This document shows, piece by piece, positions 12,501 through 23,368 of a DNA stretch of 64,000 nucleotides. The translations under genes were made by a program, and so were the position numbers. This stretch comes from Pilaira anomala. Taxonomy: Eukaryota > Mucoromycota > Mucoromycetes > Mucorales > Mucoraceae. The stretch lies in contig JAIXMQ010000082.1 of NCBI GenBank assembly GCA_025716855.1, forward strand, positions 35,064 through 99,063, written 5' to 3'. How positions within the stretch are numbered: position 1 is the first letter of the stretch; each line of letters starts with the position of its first letter. The notes below the pieces were generated by a model that saw only the letters and a program-made list of their open reading frames with translations, was not told the origin of the DNA and searched no databases.

Positions 12501-13133
12501 TCCGGTAGTGATGGGGTCGATTAGTTATTATATGATTGGACTGAATTCGAGTGTGTCTATCTTTGGCAAGTTCTTGTTGGTGCTTGTGTTGTTTAATTTG
12601 GCTGCGGCAGGGTTGTGTCTTTGTTTTGCTACTGCTTTTAAGAATGTTTCGGCAGCGAATTTGTTGGCAAATTTGATTATTTTGTTTTCCATGTTATTTG
12701 GTGGATTCTTGCTTAACAAGGGTAAAAAAAGAGAAAAAGTTTTTTTTTTTTTTTTTTTTTTTTGAAAAAGGTGTGTGTTATTAATATAATTTTTATGAAA
12801 TAGATCATATTCCTCCCATGTTAAGGTAAATATATAAAAGAAACATGTACTATATATGAATTTTAACTTTTTTTTTTTTTTCGTAGTTGGTTACAACATT
12901 TAAGTTTCTTTAATTATGGTTATGAAGCATTGATTGTGAATGAATTAAAAGATATCACGTTACGAGATAAATCGATTGCAGATATTCAGATTCCGGGGCC
13001 TATTATATTAGCTCGATTTGGGTTTAATGGACAAGCATTTTGGTCGGATGTGATACGGTTGATTTGGTTTGTGTTAGTTACACTCATAACGTCATTCTTG
13101 TTTCTAAAGTATCTTGTAAAAGAACGACGATAA
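9501..13133 (+). CDS. ABCG-type half transporter with cysteine-rich EGF-like ectodomain (yeast Adp1-like)
   Basis: The protein is built from about a dozen short introns (for example 9634-9698, 11495-11559 and 12722-12802). The first exons encode a cysteine-rich extracellular region with EGF-like spacing (CTNGGQCDVSGACICPTGWG, then CVCDPGWGGVNCNVC). A membrane segment follows (10739 on: VIGAICIACILLFIVTKVI). The nucleotide-binding domain has Walker A GPSGAGKSS (about 10993), signature ISGGEKRRVS (about 11315), Walker B LLFLDEPTSGLD (about 11375) and switch VTIHQ. The ABC2-type membrane domain lies in 11830-13130 (YRNPFLFFAHFVFSMILG, RERENGYYSPSAYF) and the protein ends LKYLVKERR. This order matches fungal Adp1-like ABCG proteins, which are integral membrane ATPases of uncertain substrate. 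The chosen ATG gives no signal peptide, so the true start may be further upstream. Total length is about 950 residues by estimate. Confidence 0.85.
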
Positions 13134-13509
13134 ATAAAAATAAAAATCTATTATATTATAGTATACGTCTTTGGGGGGGTTTTTTTTTAATCTAAAGTAC
13201 ATCCGGACCTGAGAGAACAGACGCCACACTTGCAACCCGAAAGTTAAATCCAGGTAATTTAATCTTGTACGATACGGTGTATGAAGCACAATTATTAACC
13301 CCGTTTTTTTTTTTCTTTGTTAGAAAAAATGGGAGAGATACATATATGATAAAAAAAAAAAAGAGGCGGGCGGAACAGTGTAATTTTATGGGACAGCAGC
13401 AGTAGTAATCTGCTGTCAATTGTAACTCAATTTAGTAAATTGTTAAAGTTCAATATTTATTCTAAATGTAATGTAAAAAGAAAAAAAAAAAGGCGGTATA
13501 TATTATGAA
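13134..13509. other. Convergent 3' intergenic between ABCG and Nudix genes
   Basis: About 375 bases between two converging stop codons. AATAAA-like words follow the ABCG stop at once (TAAATAAAAATAAA), consistent with 3'-end formation. A G8T8 run lies near 13173-13188. No gene seen. Confidence 0.5.
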
Positions 13510-14054
13510 TTAAGAAGAAATTGAAGTACTTTCCATTAATAATCTTAATGTATGAAATGCATCATTTGGCTTTTCTTCTACAGTTGTTGTTGTTGCTGTT
13601 GCTGAAGAAGAAGTATTCGTATCATATGAATTTGTAGGGGTTGCAGGTAAAGAAGCATCACTATTTTCTTCGGCAGTATCTACAGGATTTTGAATAGTAG
13701 TATTAGAGGTAGAAACACGTTGTTGATACTGAGCCGGATTCAAGATGGAAACACGAATTGCTTCTTGAATATAAGGATTATTTTGAGTTGCCAACATGGC
13801 TTCTTCGTATGTAAACCAACGACGATCTCTCTTCTTGCGTTCAGGGAATTTCTTTACAATTTCAAAAATTTCCATTTCAAATATCCAATGATGTGCTCTA
13901 ATTCTTTTATTTGCACGTTCTACAAATACACCAAGTTTACGAATAATACGGCCTTTGAGTCCAGCTTCTTCCCATGTTTCTCGAAGTGCAGCTTCTTCTT
14001 GCGTTTCATCTACTTCCCAACCACCTTTAGGCTATTGTTATATTAGTCCATATT

Positions 14055-14089
<35 letters not shown>

Positions 14090-14323
14090 TACAATAACCC
14101 AGGATTCTGGATTTTTACTTGATGAAATTAATATACATCGTCTTGTAACAGGATCAATGGCTAAACAACCAGCAACTTGTCGAATATTATGAGAATCTGT
14201 TACATCTTTTCCGTGTCCATGTCTAGCCTTTTTTGTATATTTAATTACAGGCTCGGTGGATGGTGTTGTGGCTGCAACTGATGCTTCTTCAGGAGGAGGA
14301 GTAGAAAGTTGTCTTGGTGTCAT
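13510..14323 (-). CDS. Nudix hydrolase, diphosphoinositol polyphosphate phosphohydrolase type
   Basis: Two exons, 14323-14093 and 14031-13510, join in frame (SWVI-PKGGWEV) to give a 250-residue protein. The Nudix box is complete: GGWEVDETQEEAALRETW followed by EEAGL fits GX5EX7REUXEEXGU. It is preceded by RQVAGCLAI and RRCILISSSKNPESWV, the usual DIPP arrangement, and followed by GRIIRKLGVFVER and a helix with RRWFTYEEA. Such enzymes (yeast Ddp1, fission yeast Aps1) hydrolyse diphosphoinositol polyphosphates and diadenosine polyphosphates in the cytoplasm or nucleus. The N-terminus is proline/threonine-rich and the C-terminal ~90 residues are low-complexity Ser/Thr/Ala, longer than the yeast enzyme. 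The intron contains a ~27-base T tract. Confidence 0.9.
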
Positions 14324-15039
14324 ATTTACAAATAAGTGCTATAAAAAAGAAAGAAAGAAAAAAAAAAAGAAGGGTACACCCCTATGTTGGTATTTATAGT
14401 CTTTTTCTATTTTTGACAATTAGAATCACCGCATGAAACTGAAAACCCCCCCCCCCCCAAATAGCGGCTTAAAAATAGTTTTTTTTTTTTTGTCGTCATA
14501 TTTATCGGCTCGGTTCCATATTTATCACAGTGTGAATAAGATTTTTTTTCTGTATGATCTACAGATTTGATATTTTTTTTTAAAAGAAAAGAATCTCTAC
14601 TCTTTTTCAAGTGTATCCCTTTTAACATATAACGAAAATCCTTTGTTTTTGTCATATAACACTTTTAAAACTCAAATGTACACAGCCACTTAACAATAGC
14701 TCAACCCTTTCACTCTTTGTTTAAATAAAAAAGATCATTCACGCATAACTCATGCAGAAAAGACTGTAGCTGAGTCAATTATAAAGTCTTTTATTACACA
14801 ATCAAATATTATAAACTCTTGGCAGAACTATTTTTACCCATACGAAACAGAGACTTTTTTTTTTTTTTTTAATGATCTCTCTTTCTCTCTCTTTAACTAA
14901 AGGGAGATATCTTGGAATTCTACACGATGCTAATGGGGTGAAAAGATCAGTTATATAATCGTAAATTATACAGATGTAGATCATTATCATTGATAGATTA
15001 CAAGTATACATTCCCTATTTTTTTTTTTTTTTTTCAATC
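14324..15039. other. Intergenic upstream of the Nudix gene, no gene recognised
   Basis: AT-rich sequence with a C10 run (about 14448-14458), several T runs and a CT-rich tract near 14877-14894. Short frames here carry no recognisable motif. Confidence 0.4.
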
Positions 15040-16755
15040 ACAGTGAGTCAAAAGTGTGTATTCTTTACATTCTGTTGGCATTGGATTGGATGAATTAATA
15101 TCGAATTTGGGGAGGATCGGCAGGAGTTTTTTGAAAAATGGATAAATTAATCTACCAAGAAACTGCAAATGAAACGGATAAATAAGCCTTATTGTTGAAA
15201 CACACACCCATTTTGCCTCGTCTGCTGTTCTCTATATATAAACAAAGAGGCTTTGTAAGCCATTTGAAAGGGAATAAATACGATTTATCCCAGTGGTTAC
15301 GGATTATTTGTTTCTAACTTAACTTCACAATTGAATGAAAAAGCCTAACTATTTGGTAATTGTTAAAACAAGCCATCGTCAATGAAATCTAAATGCAAAA
15401 AGAACTTTGTTACACCTAAATAATTTTAATGTGACACATGTTATTTCAAAAAGTCCTTCGTTATCTTTTTTCTTTTTCTAGAGTACTTTATTCAAGCTGC
15501 TCTCATATCAGAAACCGATCACAAAGATAGACTATTATTTCTTTCTGATACAGAATCTATTTTCTATCATGTGCAAATTAAAAATGATGATTCAAGAGAA
15601 TATACCTTAAAGTAGGAACTCGTCATATGGTATGCAGAATTTATCAAGATGAAACAAAAGTGTCAATAAAATTTGACGTGGTAGAAGTCCGTCCCTTTGA
15701 TACTTATCCCCGAAGCAGTTTTATACCCAAGAATTTTACATTCATCGACAATCAGTTTATCTGAAAATCACATTCAATCTTGCTTGAGTTTTGTTCTAGA
15801 ATCCAACCAAGTTATTTCCAAGCGGTGTTCAAGAAAGTAGACCATAAACAGAGAATATTTATAACAGAATGAGCTTTAAAAAGGCTCTATGTAAAGTATG
15901 TATGTGGAACAATCTAAATAAAAGCACTAGTGTAATTCAAGTGTATCAAGATCATAATAAAAATGAGAAGTACTTATTTCATAGGGAAACACTAACGCAA
16001 TTTACAACACACTTTAGAGAATTCATATCTGAAAAAATATGTTAAATATAACTATTGTTATATTGTTTAAAATAATAACTCTACTCTCTTTTACTATAAA
16101 GATTCTGAAGAGAAACGACGTCCTACATCTCTATAGTAGAGAAACAATACAGTTAGGTAGAGCATGTAATTGTGTAGTATCTTTATCAGTTAGGGATATT
16201 ATAAATATTTCATTTAAGCCAGTTTTACGAGATATGGCTTCTGTTTTATCGATATATCATTGGTAAACAAGGGGGGGTTTTTTTTTGGACTGGGTGCAAT
16301 ACTAGCATAGAATATGCATTTAGTATGATATATTAACGAAAACAGACAACTTCAACCTATTCTTGTAAATTTACTGGAAGAAGAGATTAATATTTCTAAA
16401 GAAATACACAACGTTGGATCATACACATTGTTCATACCAGACTTGCCTGATCAGCTTTTACAGCCTACTGCAATTTACCAGCAGTCAATGTATTATAAAA
16501 ACTTCCAATTTGGAGATTTACAACAGACATCTAATGCAAGTTATGTATTTGCTGCAGGAATAGATTATGAAGCTGCTGAAGTCATTTTATACAGAGAGAG
16601 AGAAAACAAGATGCCAATAGTAAATTGTTGATACTTTTAAAAAAAAGGGTGATATAATAAACAAAGCAGGAGTGAATAAAGTGTTTCATTGTAGCTCTTG
16701 ATCAAGTTGGATCGATTGTTGCCTTGATATAAGTAAATCATTAATTGTGGAGCTC

Positions 16756-16786
<31 letters not shown>

Positions 16787-17355
16787 GGAGAAACTTGGAT
16801 AATATTTATTTTTTATGAACCATCATAGCTATATACATATATAAGCTTAAGGATTTGAAAGGTTTAAAACCAAATGGAACAATTTCATTTAATTGGAATG
16901 AGAGATCGTTGAGTAGTATATTTCTGTGTCTTGGTACACTCAACCTGAAAAAAACGTTTACCTTCAGCGGTTTTAGAGGAAAACAAAAAGGGCATTCCTC
17001 CTCCATCGAGTTCTCAGCGAAAATAGTAGTCAGTCAACCTAATCCACGAGAAGACTTGGATTCGCTCTTTAAAGTAAGAGAGTTGATGGTTTTGGAGCGA
17101 TTTTAAGTTATGACAGCCTTCTATAATAAAGAAGAAAAGAATATATAATTCTAACTATATTTTAATCTAACAGGACTGATTATTAGCTATTGATTGGTTA
17201 AAAAAATATGTAGATTTGACTTTAGTTGAAATAAACGTACGTTTTGACAAATCAAAAACTTGTAGAATTTGTAACTAATCGATATACTTGATACCTATTA
17301 GGCCCATATAACCATGCTTAGAGATGCGAGTATCCAAGTGAGAAATTAGTTAACT
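15040..17355 (-). repeat. Inverted, internally deleted copy of 3200-8215
   Basis: Read on the minus strand, this block follows copy A from its outer flank (15040-15480 matches 7790-8215) through the Hsp70-like gene (15480-17106) to its 3' flank (17110-17355 matches 3206-3216 plus 3763-3960). It lacks the ~546-base insertion at 3217-3762 and about 1.5 kb of the Hsp70-like gene. Divergence is high enough that this is an old event. Confidence 0.7.
15480..17106 (+). pseudogene. Relic of the Hsp70-like gene (inverted copy)
   Basis: Plus-strand pieces match the gene at 3963-7507: 15485-15860 keeps the LIS-ETDHKDRLLFLSDTESI segment with a frameshift, about 15890-16037 matches WNYLTKNTSAIQVC and the following exon end, 16085-16265 matches the KRNDVLQL/VVSLSVRDIINIS exon, 16430-16630 the FPDQLLQP/FGDLQQTSN stretch, and 16855-17106 the last exon (GHSSSIEFSAKIV...LERF). 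A junction near 15870 joins sequence corresponding to about 6740 directly to about 5200, so the middle of the gene has been deleted. Stops and frameshifts (for example after QESR near 15840) rule out a full-length product. A (TTA)n tract sits at about 16757-16787. Confidence 0.75.
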
Positions 17356-18201
17356 ACTTGTGTCATTTTTAATTCTATATTCTCATGTATATATCCCGTA
17401 TATAGAATTGTGTGAAATTATAAATTAATAAATGCCATACGTTACATGTATAATAACTGATATATACATGACATTTTTTTGTAGTTAAGGAAAAATAAAG
17501 ATATAATACCTTCCTCAAACAAATACGACCTTTAATGGTATTTGTTCTCTCTATTATAGGAAACGTATAGTGAGAGAATTTTAGATGAATAATTATACAT
17601 GTACTGTATGACAGACGCCAAGTTTATATCCGTACATATGGGATGGCCTTATGTACCATAAGCTCGTGTACGACTCAAGTTTTTTTTGTATGACAGATAA
17701 CTGTACCAATAGTGTATCAATGTATAAAGTATTGTCATAATATTCATGGCTTTATTACTAAACAATTTAGAAAATTTCGTGTTTCTGGTCGCTTCTCTTT
17801 TACATATTGCTGTCAAATAAGAATTTTTTGATAAGTTTATCGATACGATTAATATTAATTAAAAGTTTATTACATGGGAAAAAAGGCTTCTTCTTTATTA
17901 CAAGTAACATTATATGTGCCTTTTTTCTTCTCCCTCTCCGTTCTATTATTAAAGTTTACTTTAAAAAAAGTATATGAAAGCGCTGCTCAATTTTTATTAG
18001 ATAATACATAATCCAGAAAAGACACGCACACATAAGCTGAAGAAATTAAAAATGCTCCTTTCTGTATAGAACAGCTTTTTTTAACGTTTTAATAAGCTTC
18101 TTCATCATACAAGAGAAAACTTAACAAATATATATATATATATATATATACAGATCAAATGGATATTAAATAGTTAGTATAGTAAGGTCTTTGAGTGTTT
18201 C

Positions 18202-18241
<40 letters not shown>

Positions 18242-19000
18242 CTAAGTTTATTACAAACAGATCATTCATCTATTGCTTAAGCTAAAAATTTAATCTCTTT
18301 CAATTAAATAAATATAAGCATGTATAGGTGTATTGTGATGAAAGTAACTAGGTAGATGCATGGAGTTGATACAAAATGAAGTGTCATACGTTAGAAATTA
18401 TGTTTTTTTTATCTTATTTTTTTGACAAAGATCTGTCAAAAAAATATTTTACTCACTCCAGGAGTGTGGGAGCAAGCATATGGTGGAGATCAAACAACCT
18501 GTATTATGGTAATCTCCAATAATAATTAAATAGACGGAAAACATATGAAAAAAAGGGAGATTTTGTAAGTTTGTTCTAAAATAAGAAAGAGCTAAACCAA
18601 ATTGAAGCTATCTTCCATCATCTTCTCTAATACTATTGGCTTCCAAATTGAGCGTTATCTTTTGTTTATTTGATGTTTCAGAAATTTGAAAAAAAAAAAA
18701 TGTCTTGTCTACAAGTTTTTTTTTTTAAAAAAATAATAATAATCATTGCTTATAATATGGTATAATTATCATCAGAAAATGCCAGAGAAGACAATTGAAT
18801 AATGACTGATTCGTAAAAAGCTCTTTTACAAAAATTGTTATCAGGAATTACCATTCCAGTAAAAAATTTTTTTTGCATTATATGTGTAACAGTGATGGTG
18901 GGCGTCGAAGATATGCTTTATGATTTTTATTATATAAGCTTACTTTTTTTTTTTTTTTTTTTTTTCCTTTTATTCTTTTCTTCATAACTATTTCATTAAG

Positions 19001-19746
19001 ATGATTCGCCTGCTCTGTTATCTAATATCAGCTATTAGCTTTGCTTTTCGTAAGTATGTCCGCAGTAACCATATATTTCATATAAGCTTATACTCGTGTT
19101 TTTTTTTTACACTTTTATAGCCCCGGCCTCCTTCCTCTTTGAGGACTTTAAAGTAACTCATTGTAACTTTGTCTTAAAGATTGACTCTGTCCCTGCTTGG
19201 GCACACGAAACCACCTCTTCTGCGAAGGTTTGTAAAGCTCCCTCGTTGATAGCTTTGTTTCAAGAAACTGCCGTTTCGGATGTTTGCCTTTTAAAAGAGG
19301 AGCCTAAAGCTCTCTTTGTTATAAACGTACCCTCAAAAGATCTCTTTGTTAAAATGGCACCTCTGCCAATCTTCCCTGTTCCCCCCGTTTGTCAAGTTTC
19401 TGCAGGCATCTGTAAATCCATCCCAGTGATGGATTTGTTCATAAATGAAGTTGTCTGTTGTGCTCCTGGCTCCCCTTTCTGTCCTGTTTCTTCTCTCTCG
19501 CCTCTTTCTACGTCGGATCAACTTTCTTCTTTTAACCCTTTCTCTTTCTTTGCCGACGGAAAATCTTTCACTTCAACAGTGAAAGACTTGTTTCAAAACC
19601 TAATGGTTGTTATAAAAAAACTATCATTGTATCGTCCAAGCCGATTCACAATGATCGTTTTTGTTTTAACATTAATATATTGCTTCCTGTTCCAAAAGGT
19701 CAGGAAAAGACGCTTAAGAGGACCATGTCCATATTCCTTTTGTTAA
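19001..19746 (+). CDS. Small secretory-pathway, single-pass membrane protein of unknown function (arm B copy)
   Basis: Two exons, 19001-19049 and 19121-19746, give 224 residues. The first exon encodes a clear signal peptide (MIRLLCYLISAISFAF) and ends at a GTAAGT donor; the second joins in frame at PPASFLFEDF. The lumenal part has about nine cysteines (THCNF, KVCKAP, SDVCLL, PPVCQV, GICKS, VVCCAPG, FCPVS), suggesting disulfides. Near the C-terminus is a hydrophobic segment MIVFVLTLIYCFLF followed by a basic tail (KVRKRRLRG), so a type I membrane topology is predicted. No family was recognised. The identical gene is at 49077-49822 (one residue differs) and a broken one at 945-1550. AATAAA words follow the stop. 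Having three copies with two kept open suggests a real gene. Confidence 0.6.
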
Positions 19747-19889
19747 TAATAAATAAAATCTCTTTTTTTTTTTTTTCTCATACATAAACTCTTTTTTAAT
19801 GTATATATGAATATTTACTTCTCAGTCGACCTAATTGAATGATATTGAGTACATATATTTGGGCAAAAAAAAAAACTCTTGTTCAACTA

Positions 19890-20175
19890 GAGAATACAGT
19901 TTATGATCAAGCAAGTATAATTTTTTTTTTCTCTCTCTCTCTCTGGAAAAGTCAATTCATTATAGAGTAAGCACACTAAACACATGTATTCGATTATGGA
20001 AAATATAGCTGTCACTATCATCACTTTACTTTGCTTTCGATATTTATTAATGGTACAGATTGGAGTTGTTGTATGTTATACAGCTTAATTCATCAGTATA
20101 TACTCAAGTGACTACATCAATTTACAACATTTGTGTGATCGAATGGAATATGTATTTTCAGTACCTAGTAAAATC
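19890..20175 (+). repeat. Upstream segment of the BTB relic, recurring at 32905-33185
   Basis: About 280 bases starting near AGAATACAGTTTATGATCAA, containing a (CT)n tract. They recur with about 10% divergence at 32905-33185 in the same orientation, and near-identically in arm C on the other strand. This shows the segment also spread on its own. Confidence 0.65.
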
Positions 20176-20227
20176 ACTTTCCGTTAAAGTTTCCTCCTCT
20201 CTCTTTTTAACCATTCCTTAAAAATCA

Positions 20228-20603
20228 ATGACATATTACTCCACTGTAGAACTGGATGTGGGAGGAAAGATATTTAAAACAACCATATATATTTTGAGAG
20301 AATCAGGGTTTTTATATAGATTGCTCAGTAAAAACGAGCCGGAAGGGGTTCCATTAGAGCGAAAACGAACATTCATTGATCGCGATGGATTTCTATATTC
20401 AGCTATGTAGTTATGTGAAAAAATTACTGTTTTTTTTAAGGGAGAAAGCAACTATACGTATAAATACTAACATACCATATTGCATTTTTTTTTTATCTAC
20501 TTGTCAAATCCATATTCCAGTGTTGTATTTATATACCATTTTAAAAAGTTTTGACTTATGTAGATACAGTTATCAAATAGGCCAACAAGATTCTATTACT
20601 TGA
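20228..20603 (+). pseudogene. BTB/T1 (KCTD-like) domain gene, frameshifted (arm B copy)
   Basis: The first frame (20228-20410) starts MTYYSTVELDVGGKIFKTT and contains FIDRDGFLY, the hallmarks of the T1-type BTB fold found in KCTD proteins, which oligomerise and act as adaptors for Cullin-3 ubiquitin ligases. It stops at a TAG right after FLYSAM. The domain appears to continue in another frame from about 20390 (YIQLCSYVKKLLFFLREKA), as expected for the helix after the DRDG strand. A frameshift therefore most likely killed the gene; a very short intron is less likely. The same break is present in the arm C copy, so it predates the homogenisation of the arms or was copied by it. Confidence 0.55.
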
Positions 20604-22490
20604 ATCATTGTTAGATTAGATTCTTCACTCTAGATCTTGAGTGATGAATCAATGCATAGGCCAGCTAGATTCGAACGAAATAAGTGGATTATTGCTGATG
20701 CGCTTATGTATTATAAAGTGCAATAAAATTCACAGTGTTCAGACCGATATAAAAGGGATTTAACAGCGTTGCTAAAATTCATACCATGTGCTTTTGTAAA
20801 ATAGGGTTTTCACACTTATTAGCTTTTCATTTTGAAGACATAAAAAGGAGGATTGTACGATATGTTTTAAGATATTTAGCAAGTATATTATGAGTTCGTC
20901 AATTTTATTTTTAACGGGCATGGATAAAGTGTTGAATGAATTGAAGCTGACATATTTGTACTTTCTAACAATCAAACATAGTCTTGTAATGATCAGAGCT
21001 AATTTTAGCTTTGTTATTATTAACGAATGCTGAAAGTAGTTATTTCGGTTGATAAAAGTAAAGTTTTTTTTTTTATTTTTTTTTTTCAAAACTCACTGAA
21101 AGTTGATTTTTTTCTTGCAGACTATAAAATATTGATCACAAACTCTTCTCTACGCCTTTTCCTTAAATCTAGTCTGACTTACCTAAACACCTTTCATTTG
21201 ACGCAGCACTGTGTTTGTTATCATACCAGGAATAATATAAGCATGCATTGTATTGTCTTCTACGACGCTTTGTTTTCGTTTCAGGTGGTGAAGATGGTAT
21301 AGCCTTTATAAGATAGACTAATGTATTTCAGTTACGGTTATCAAACGGGCGATTAAGGCTTATCTTACTAAAAGTTCTATTTAATGAACACCAATGCATA
21401 TTCAAATCCAGGCGTAATCAAACATTTCCACCTAAAGGAAAAAAAAAAAAGTGTAGCAGGTCTAACATATTATTGCATTTGTTATTTTAATCAGAGTGAA
21501 AAAAGGAAGATGACAACTTCCTACTCCCAGCTGAGGACAACTACAAGAGTCATCAAGCAGTCGGCGAATTTCTCCAACGAAGGGCAGGGTTCATGTGTAT
21601 AAAGTCAATGTGTTTTTTTTTCACTTGCTGTTACCTTTATAGATTCATTGAAAGTTGCAAGATGGGAGAAGAGATTAAAAAGATTTTTTTTTTTTTTTTA
21701 GATTATAAAATTCCATGCCATTTAAAAATAATGATCGGAGTTAACTGAACAATATCTATTGGACAGTTGCCAGCTACAATCAAAGTAATTTGCTTCCTTT
21801 TGTATTTAAGAGAAGCTTATTAATACTAAAAAAAAACTTGGTTTGTTGGTACTGTATACAGTGCTACTTGATATATTTAACTACTCAATAAAAAAGTGTT
21901 TCTCATAGTTCTCAATAAAGCGATTTGATACTTGGTCGCGTAAAATATGCATGGAATATACCTTTATCATCATTACCCTCTTTACTTTAAGCCCTTGCCC
22001 TACCTTTGTCAAATTGAATAACTTACTAAAGAGAATAATTTTAACACTATGCAAAACCTGTTTATATGTCACTTTAGAAATGGTACACATAGTCAAACTC
22101 ACGAGCATGCATAACTATTTTGACTCTTGCAGAGTTTAGATGAACGTAGAGTTTTATTTTTATTAGTAAGCTCAAGGATAATAAAAGAAATATCTTAGGT
22201 GTGTCTTCTTCGATTTAGGTTACACGGGTACAGACAAAGAAGTGGTGTTTGTATTTTAGTTACACCAAGAAGATGCCGTGAAAGTGGACCTTTCTATTCG
22301 CTACGATCCACTTTCTTACAAGATTTTGTACTTTTATGCCATTGAATTTGTACTAAATAAACGTTGCTCAAAATGCTGGAAACATTTTTATTGAGAAATT
22401 CAGACATAAAAAAACCCGAAAAAATAAGGTTCATGAAACCCACAACTTGTCCATAGTAAAATTTTGGAGGCGTATATAAGGGCGTAAAAA
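20604..22490. other. Arm B interior with only short ORFs
   Basis: Short frames of 60-105 codons occur (for example 21384-21602) but none has a recognisable motif or a clear splice partner. Part of this stretch (about 20595-20700) has a diverged relative at 62395-62520, next to other repeat pieces. No convincing gene. Confidence 0.4.
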
Positions 22491-22508
22491 TCATGTCTAT
22501 GGTAAGCA

Positions 22509-22692
22509 TGGCTTGAGAGATCTTCCGCCCTTAACTTGTGCCGCCCAGCCTGGTTTCGGGTAAAGTTCGATCAGATATGCCCGGGTAGTGACCCAATGCA
22601 TAAAGTTGTGTACAGGCTTTGTGTAGTTGGGACCCTAAACGAAGACCCTAGGAGGTTATTGGGCATGACCTCCGAAGGTTTAGTTTTTGTTT
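22509..22692 (+). ncRNA. Candidate structured RNA, possibly Pol III transcribed (arm B copy)
   Basis: This ~180-base stretch is far richer in G+C than its surroundings. It has an A-box-like TGGCTTGAGAG (22509-22519), a B-box-like GTTCGATCA (22565-22573) about 55 bases later, and ends in T5GT12 (22684-22701), a strong Pol III terminator. Clear hairpins are possible: GGAGGT (22651-22656) with ACCTCC (22668-22673), and GGGT-AGTG-ACCC near 22583-22594. It is repeated in arm C. It could be a SINE head, a 7SL-like or another small RNA; I did not find the diagnostic motifs of SRP RNA, RNase P RNA, U3 or spliceosomal RNAs. No good ORF explains its composition. Confidence 0.35.
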
Positions 22693-23043
22693 TTTTTTTT
22701 TATGTACACTTGGGAGATTAATCATTATTTTCTCATTAAATTTTTAATTCTTTATTCTTCACAATTTACGATGTGTTTGATATGCAATTGAATATAAAAT
22801 TGTCAACTCAAAACTTGCAATAGTTTTTATCTACGTTTTTTGTCAATTTCAAATACTAAGTAACCGTTTTACTAAGAACCAACATATTGCCCTTAGTTAA
22901 AGCCTAACTTTTTTTTTTTTTTTTTTGTATGTACCTTTTTAAAAAGTGATTCTTTAATTGACATTATTCCGTTAATTTTTTTTTCTTTAACTCTTTTTTA
23001 CTACAACATTTACAAAGTAACGACATTACTTTACCTGAACTCA

Positions 23044-23247
23044 ATGTTACTTCACAGAACTATTATGAACGAATCGCAAATTATTTTAGGAAAGCTATAT
23101 ACGTTGTTATTAGTCTGGATTCCGTTGTTACAGATTTCATTGGTAAATGCACATACTTTTGAATTGACAAGAACTATTTTTTTTATCATAGCAACGAGAT
23201 GGATGCAAGGTATTTATTTATGTACTTTAATATGTGAGAGACTTTGA
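23044..23247 (+). CDS. Short ORF with signal-peptide-like start (arm B)
   Basis: A 67-codon frame with a hydrophobic stretch YTLLLVWIPLLQISLVNA that resembles a signal peptide. It could be a first exon: a GGTATTTATTT donor-like word follows ATGCAAG near 23207. No downstream exon was identified, because a 60-base T run begins at 23281. Function unknown and coding status doubtful. An identical copy is at 45575-45778. Confidence 0.2.
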   Translation: MLLHRTIMNESQIILGKLYTLLLVWIPLLQISLVNAHTFELTRTIFFIIATRWMQGIYLCTLICERL

Positions 23248-23278
23248 ATTAGTTTAGTTTAGTTTAGTTTAACTAGTT

Positions 23279-23280
<2 letters not shown>

Positions 23281-23340
<60 letters not shown>
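23281..23340 (+). repeat. 60-base poly-T tract (arm B)
   Basis: Uninterrupted T60, preceded by four or five copies of a TTTAG unit (about 23251-23272). In arm C the matching A run (45479-45541) is three bases longer, which accounts for the shift in the inverted-repeat register. A diverged relative with a 30-plus T run lies at about 63783-63815. This may be the trace of a poly(A) tail. Confidence 0.85.
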
Positions 23341-23344
<4 letters not shown>

Positions 23345-23368
23345 AAGGTACGCAGTGGTAATTTTAAA

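Noticed and set aside
22509..22701. Assignment of the structured island as SRP (7SL) RNA
   Set aside because: The Alu-domain UGUAAU-type loop and the helix 8 motif with a GNAR tetraloop were not found, so only a generic candidate RNA is reported.
23251..23272. TTTAG-type short repeats resembling telomere sequence (also TTTAGG at 63770-63782)
   Set aside because: Only a few imperfect units next to a T run; no long telomeric array and the unit differs between copies.
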